Assembly (NCBI GenBank): GCA_019314185.1 | Contig: JAFCZU010000112.1 | Span: 1 to 8,641 of the forward strand | DNA length: 8,641 nucleotides | From: Deltaproteobacteria bacterium | GTDB taxonomy: Bacteria > Desulfobacterota > Desulfobacteria > Desulfobacterales > ETH-SRB1 | Reading direction: 5' to 3' | Part shown: piece after piece, positions 5,689-8,641 of the stretch | How positions within the stretch are numbered: position 1 is the first letter of the stretch | Layout: each line of letters begins with the position of its first letter | The notes under the pieces: model-generated | The model's input: only the letters and a program-made list of their open reading frames with translations | Databases searched by the model: none | Told to the model about the DNA's origin: nothing | Program-made: the position numbers and the translations under genes

Positions 5689-6496
5689 ATTCAGACCTCT
5701 TTGCATTTAATACAAAGACAGAGGGTAAAACCGGTATGTCTGCCCAGTACCTTTGGATATTTAGTTGAAATTTATTCCCATTACCGCCCAAGAATATCAA
5801 CCGTAAAGGAACATCAAAACCGTTTATAGTTTGCATTCTGTCAAATACAGCGCTATATAAGAAGGAGCCGCTATCATTAAATACCTCAACCTTACGAACA
5901 TTGTTTTTGCTGCTGTCAACGTATATTTTTTCAATAACATTTCCCCATTTCTTTTTTAAAACAAGGGTATATCCATCTTCAGCATCATTTTTTATTATAG
6001 ATTCAGAATCATGTTTATAAACCGGAACACGACCGGCCAATATGGAAAAAACATCACATGATTTTATGGGAATGGAAATGAATTTTTTCAGATTTGATTT
6101 GTTGGAGCGTTTTTTGTAATACCTCTGCTCGGTATGAGAAACAAAATAAAGCCAACTTCCGTCACTTGCAAATGTAACTATGGGTTGCCCTGAAACGTTT
6201 CTTATGGCAATACGAAGTTTGTCCGGTTTTGACCCAACCCAGGCTGCGCTCGTTATTATGCCCTTTTTACCATTTTTCCAGAACGTTATCTTTCCGATAC
6301 CCTTGAAAGTTTTCAGCTTTATATTTCTATTTTGCAAGAATAAAAGCAGCTTTTGGACTTCATATAAACCTTCTGGCCCTTTTACCTTTAACGATTTATC
6401 TGAAAGCTTTCCGGTGAGGGTGCTGCAGGCAGAAAGAAAAAAAACAGCAGTAATAATAAAGCAAAAAAAGTACAATTTTAATTTAAAATTTAACAT
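5669..6496 (-). CDS. LolB-like outer-membrane lipoprotein
   Basis: A 275-residue lipoprotein. Lys5 and Lys7, a hydrophobic core and the lipobox Leu-Ser-Ala-Cys24 give a clear type II signal peptide. The mature part starts SerThrLeu, without Asp at +2, which suits outer-membrane sorting by the E. coli rule. It is rich in beta strands, with FKGIGKITFWKNGKK at about 64-78 and then RIAIRNVSGQPIVTFASDGS at about 95-114 and WLYFV. This matches the LolA/LolB fold (LolB / DUF4292 type) used to receive and insert lipoproteins. The preceding TPR lipoprotein gene supports this, since TPR protein and lolB are adjacent in Pseudomonas and other proteobacteria. The ATG and the first codons lie inside an AT-rich repeat (6485-6505), and there is no good Shine-Dalgarno sequence (AGAGAA is 13 bases upstream). 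The lipoprotein call is firm; LolB-type function is likely but not proven. Confidence 0.75.
   Translation of the reverse strand: MLNFKLKLYFFCFIITAVFFLSACSTLTGKLSDKSLKVKGPEGLYEVQKLLLFLQNRNIKLKTFKGIGKITFWKNGKKGIITSAAWVGSKPDKLRIAIRNVSGQPIVTFASDGSWLYFVSHTEQRYYKKRSNKSNLKKFISIPIKSCDVFSILAGRVPVYKHDSESIIKNDAEDGYTLVLKKKWGNVIEKIYVDSSKNNVRKVEVFNDSGSFLYSAVFDRMQTINGFDVPLRLIFLGGNGNKFQLNIQRYWADIPVLPSVFVLNAKRSECDSSNN
5696..5700 (-). promoter_or_regulatory. Ribosome-binding site deciding the dGTPase start
   Basis: AGAGG on the minus strand, seven bases before the GTG at 5688-5686. It lies inside the first codons of the longer reading starting at ATG 5706, which itself is preceded by pyrimidine-rich sequence. 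This favours the GTG start. Confidence 0.65.
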
Positions 6497-6505
6497 TTAA
6501 AATTA
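6485..6505. repeat. AT-rich inverted repeat, copy over the LolB-like start codon
   Basis: This 21-base block (AAAATTTAACATTTAAAATT followed by A) is the exact reverse complement of 8314-8334. The CAT in its centre (6494-6496) is the ATG start of the LolB-like gene, so the repeat encodes the first codons Met-Leu-Asn-Phe. Confidence 0.85.
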
Positions 6506-6534
6506 ATAGTTCTCTAATTTCTGAATTCTTTAAT

Positions 6535-6606
6535 CCCCTAATCCCCTAATCCCCTAATCCCCTAATCCTTTAATCCTTTAATCCTCTAATCCCCTAATCC
6601 TCTAAT
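6535..6606. repeat. Octamer tandem array (CCCCTAAT)n, nine units
   Basis: Nine consecutive octamers occur. Four are CCCCTAAT, then come two CCTTTAAT, one CCTCTAAT, one CCCCTAAT and one CCTCTAAT, preceded by a degenerate TTCTTTAAT. On the minus strand the unit reads ATTAGGGG. Because the period is not a multiple of three, TAG or TAA recurs in every frame. The right end covers the last codon (GAT, Asp) and stop (TAG) of the TPR gene. The rest fills most of the 105-bp gap to the LolB-like gene. The units are contiguous with no spacers, so it is not a CRISPR array. Confidence 0.92.
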
Positions 6607-8314
6607 CCTGTCCAAGCTCCTCTATCTTCTTTTCAAGAACTGTTTTATCATTTTTCTTGTACTGCAAGGATTGTTTGTATAATTTTATTGCGTTTTGCCT
6701 GTCATTAATCTTCATATAGGCATCTCCAAGGTGTTCCAGAACAATCGAATCATCAGGAACAAGGCTGACAGCCTTTTTCAGAAGCTTTACAGCTTTTCTG
6801 AAATACCCTTTTCTGAAATATACCCATCCAAGACTATCTACAATATAACCATCATCAGGTTTGTACTTTAATGCTTCCTTGATAAGCTGCTCAGCCTCAT
6901 CAAGATTCTCACCTAATTCAGCATATATATAGCCAAGATAATTCAATGCATTGGCATTTTTCGGTTCAAGTTTTATTACGTTCTTCATGGCTTCAATAGA
7001 CGCATGTTTATTGCCATACTTATCATATACTACTCCGAGACGAAAATAGAGTTTTGCATCATCCGGATTGATTTCAATGCCCTGCTTAAGGATTTGTACA
7101 GCTTTTTCAAACTCCCCTGTCTCTTCATAAAAGCTTCCAAGATAGAGCATATATTCCGGTTTATCCGGTATGTTTTTCACTATTTCTTTTAAAAAGTTTA
7201 TTGCCTCCTCAATATTTTTCTGTTTTTGGTATAAAAATGCAATATGAATTACAGAGTTCTGATAGAACCTTGAATCCGGCGCCACCTTTTTGAAACTAAC
7301 CATGGCTGCATCTTCATCCTTTTTTTTATCATATACAATCCCAACAACATAATGAAGATCGGAGCTGTCAGGCGCACCCTCAAGCATCCCTTTAAGAATT
7401 GTTAACGCTGCATTGTATCTTTTTTTCTTAATATAGCGTTCACTAACCATTAATATTAAATTCGGATCTGACATACTCCTTGTGCCAAGATCTTTTAAAA
7501 GTATTCCAGAATTCTTTTTCATTCCTTTCTTATAATAATAATAACCAAGCTCCATGGCAGCCTGGCTGTTTTCGGGATCTTTTTCCAGTATATCCCTGTA
7601 TATCTGAATAATTTTCTTCTCATCCCCTGTTTTTTCATACAGTTTTATTAACTCGAAACAAGGCTCTTCAATGTCCGGCTCCAGTTCCAGTGTTTTTAAA
7701 AACTCCATTTCAGCATCAGCAATATTGCCCTGTTCCGCATGAATTTTACCAATATAAAAATGCCCGGCATATGAATCCGGAAAGTTTTCAAGCAACTTCT
7801 CATATACTACCATGGCTTTAGATAGATTCCCTTCTTCCATATAAAGTTCGCCAAGAAGCAGATATATTTTTTTCTGTTTTGGATCAACATTAATAATTTT
7901 CTTATATGTATCCTTAGCTGAATCAAAATCCTTTAGATGCTGTTTTATGCCTCCATATATAATAAGAGCTTCAACATTATCCGCATCCTTTTTAAAAATA
8001 GTTTCAATAAGATTTAATGCATTCTGATGATCCCTCTGCCTGAGGTAAAGCATGGCAAGTTCTATCTTCAGGTATGATGAATCAGGATCGGTTTTAATCG
8101 CTTTTCGGAGATAATATATAGCTTTATCCGAATTTCCCTTTTTTATTTGCAGTTGCGCCTCTGTAAAGTTGTAATACTGGCTTTCAATTCTTGTAGAAAC
8201 CACAGGTTTAATATCAACCGACGGAGCTATCTTTTTAGTTGCGGCACAACCCGAAGAAAAAAGGACGAACATAATTAGATAAATAGACGTTTTTTTAATC
8301 ACAACAACCATCAT
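6602..8314 (-). CDS. Large TPR-repeat lipoprotein, partner gene of the LolB-like protein
   Basis: A 570-residue protein with an N-terminal lipoprotein-type signal (IKKTSIYLIMFVLF, then SSGC with Cys23). The lipobox is slightly irregular because Ser occupies -3. From about residue 45 to 565 it consists of some 15 consecutive 34-residue TPR units, most ending in the usual Asp/Asn-Pro-Asp/Glu turn. The last three are the best conserved: NYLGYIYAELGENLDEA, DSLGWVYFRKGYFRKA and LEHLGDAYMKINDRQNA. This is the hallmark of the TPR proteins encoded next to lolB. Such a superhelix binds other proteins; its partners are unknown. ATG at 8314 is used here, but ATG at 8311 or GTG at 8302 (giving Met-Ile-Lys-Lys) are possible, and none has a good Shine-Dalgarno sequence. 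The leader is AT-rich repeat. The final Asp and stop codon belong to the octamer array. Confidence 0.92.
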   Translation of the reverse strand: MMVVVIKKTSIYLIMFVLFSSGCAATKKIAPSVDIKPVVSTRIESQYYNFTEAQLQIKKGNSDKAIYYLRKAIKTDPDSSYLKIELAMLYLRQRDHQNALNLIETIFKKDADNVEALIIYGGIKQHLKDFDSAKDTYKKIINVDPKQKKIYLLLGELYMEEGNLSKAMVVYEKLLENFPDSYAGHFYIGKIHAEQGNIADAEMEFLKTLELEPDIEEPCFELIKLYEKTGDEKKIIQIYRDILEKDPENSQAAMELGYYYYKKGMKKNSGILLKDLGTRSMSDPNLILMVSERYIKKKRYNAALTILKGMLEGAPDSSDLHYVVGIVYDKKKDEDAAMVSFKKVAPDSRFYQNSVIHIAFLYQKQKNIEEAINFLKEIVKNIPDKPEYMLYLGSFYEETGEFEKAVQILKQGIEINPDDAKLYFRLGVVYDKYGNKHASIEAMKNVIKLEPKNANALNYLGYIYAELGENLDEAEQLIKEALKYKPDDGYIVDSLGWVYFRKGYFRKAVKLLKKAVSLVPDDSIVLEHLGDAYMKINDRQNAIKLYKQSLQYKKNDKTVLEKKIEELGQD

Positions 8315-8334
8315 AATTTTAAATGTTAAATTTT
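8314..8334. repeat. AT-rich inverted repeat, copy abutting the TPR gene start
   Basis: This block is the exact reverse complement of 6485-6505 over 21 bases (core TAATTTTAAATGTTAAATTT). Its first base is the A of the TPR gene's ATG, so it occupies the place where a ribosome-binding site is expected. Confidence 0.85.
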
Positions 8335-8367
8335 GAATCCAAAATTGAGAACTTAAAATTCAAAATT
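8329..8367 (-). repeat. AT-rich hairpin in the leader of the TPR gene
   Basis: AATTTTGAAT at 8329-8338 and ATTCAAAATT at 8358-8367 are perfect ten-base complements around a 19-base loop that contains further AAAATT units. It overlaps the inverted repeat at 8314-8334 and would lie in the 5' leader of the operon. It lacks a GC-rich stem and is not a terminator. Confidence 0.55.
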
Positions 8368-8381
8368 AGTTAACGTAATTT

Positions 8382-8387
8382 AATATA
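8382..8387 (-). promoter_or_regulatory. Putative -10 element for the operon
   Basis: TATATT on the minus strand, 21 bases downstream of the FNR-type palindrome. An activator centred near -41 would place the -10 element at about this distance. Transcription would begin near 8375, giving a leader of about 60 bases. No good -35 element is present, as expected for a promoter that depends on an activator. The assignment is inferred from spacing only. Confidence 0.4.
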
Positions 8388-8408
8388 CTTTACTCAAGTT
8401 TCGCACCC

Positions 8409-8422
8409 TTGATTTCTATCAA
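8409..8422. promoter_or_regulatory. Perfect FNR-type palindrome TTGAT-N4-ATCAA
   Basis: TTGATTTCTATCAA matches the classical FNR consensus TTGATNNNNATCAA at all ten fixed positions. It lies 95 to 108 bases upstream of the TPR gene start in a non-coding region, positioned for class II activation of a promoter with -10 at 8382-8387. FNR-family regulators respond to oxygen, nitric oxide or redox state. No regulator gene is in the window, so the binding protein is unknown. Confidence 0.5.
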
Positions 8423-8641
8423 TATCAAGACGGTAAGCGTTGAAAATAACATTTTTACAGCAAAATCATTTACTTATATTTTGTAAACAGCAACCTGTGC
8501 AACATACATTATGATCAGGCGCAAAGAAGATATAACATATTTAATTTAATGATGTATTAAGCATCAATCTTATATTAATTGATTGGCGCCGTTGTAAAAA
8601 CCACAGGCAGTATATTTCGGTTTAAAATTTATTTTTAGCCC
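8423..8641. other. AT-rich non-coding region upstream of the putative promoter
   Basis: No gene of useful length is found on either strand. A weak bulged hairpin (TTTACA 8454-8459 with TGTAAA 8482-8487) and a short TGATG/CATCA stem (8550-8554, 8562-8566) are present but unremarkable. The minus-strand frame from the edge is open for only 23 codons to a TAA at 8572-8570. This could be the end of an upstream gene but cannot be supported. Confidence 0.6.

Noticed and set aside
6535..6606. CRISPR array or telomere-like sequence
   Set aside because: The eight-base units are contiguous with no spacers, which excludes CRISPR. Resemblance to TTAGGG-type telomere repeats is superficial in a bacterial operon with genes on both sides.
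8408..8429. Longer hairpin CTTGAT ... ATCAAG as a terminator or separate regulatory site
   Set aside because: The stem is only six base pairs, AT-rich and without a following T-tract. The nested TTGAT-N4-ATCAA palindrome explains the symmetry better.
8454..8487. Structured RNA or riboswitch upstream of the operon
   Set aside because: The TTTACA/TGTAAA stem is bulged, AT-rich and lies upstream of the predicted transcription start. No conserved riboswitch core is recognisable.
8570..8641. 3' end of an upstream minus-strand gene
   Set aside because: The frame is open from the edge for only 23 codons, which occurs often by chance, and the residues match no family I recognise. It remains possible but unsupported.

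Overview
The window is a moderately AT-rich stretch of a Gram-negative bacterial chromosome. All genes lie on the minus strand, so transcription runs from the right edge to the left. The gene set is an outer-membrane TPR lipoprotein, a LolB-like lipoprotein, a dGTPase, a UPF0280 protein, a LapA-domain protein, MutS and a MutS-adjacent secreted protein that looks like an amidase. Together with the kinds of short interspersed repeats present, this suggests an anaerobic deltaproteobacterium (Desulfobacterota, Desulfobacterales-like). That placement is an inference from gene content and protein character, not a database match.

Layout, right to left. 8315-8641 is non-coding. It holds a perfect FNR-type palindrome (8409-8422) and a well-spaced -10-like hexamer (8382-8387) facing the operon, then an AT-rich hairpin that would lie in the 5' leader. 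Next come a 15-repeat TPR lipoprotein (6602-8314), an octamer tandem array (6535-6606), a LolB-like lipoprotein (5669-6496), a dGTPase (4537-5688), a UPF0280 protein one base further on (3798-4535), a 90-bp gap, a LapA-domain membrane protein (3306-3707) and mutS (701-3319, overlapping the previous gene). A roughly 500-bp non-coding island (202-700) follows. The first 67 codons of a secreted protein, probably an N-acetylmuramoyl-L-alanine amidase, run off the left edge.

Functionally there are two themes. The TPR protein and the LolB-like protein form a pair seen widely in proteobacteria and are probably concerned with outer-membrane lipoproteins. The dGTPase (dNTP pool) and MutS (mismatch repair) both bear on replication fidelity, with an uncharacterised UPF0280 protein tightly coupled to the dGTPase. 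The genes themselves are ordinary housekeeping genes with intact motifs, and I see no defence system, phage or insertion-sequence gene.

The unusual content is in the gaps. The island after mutS stacks at least eight short repeat families, some as nested inverted pairs. An octamer repeat supplies the last codon and stop codon of two unrelated genes. An AT-rich inverted repeat supplies the start codon and signal-peptide n-region of the LolB-like gene and sits directly before the TPR gene. Short mobile repeats thus appear to have colonised, and partly rewritten, the gene boundaries.
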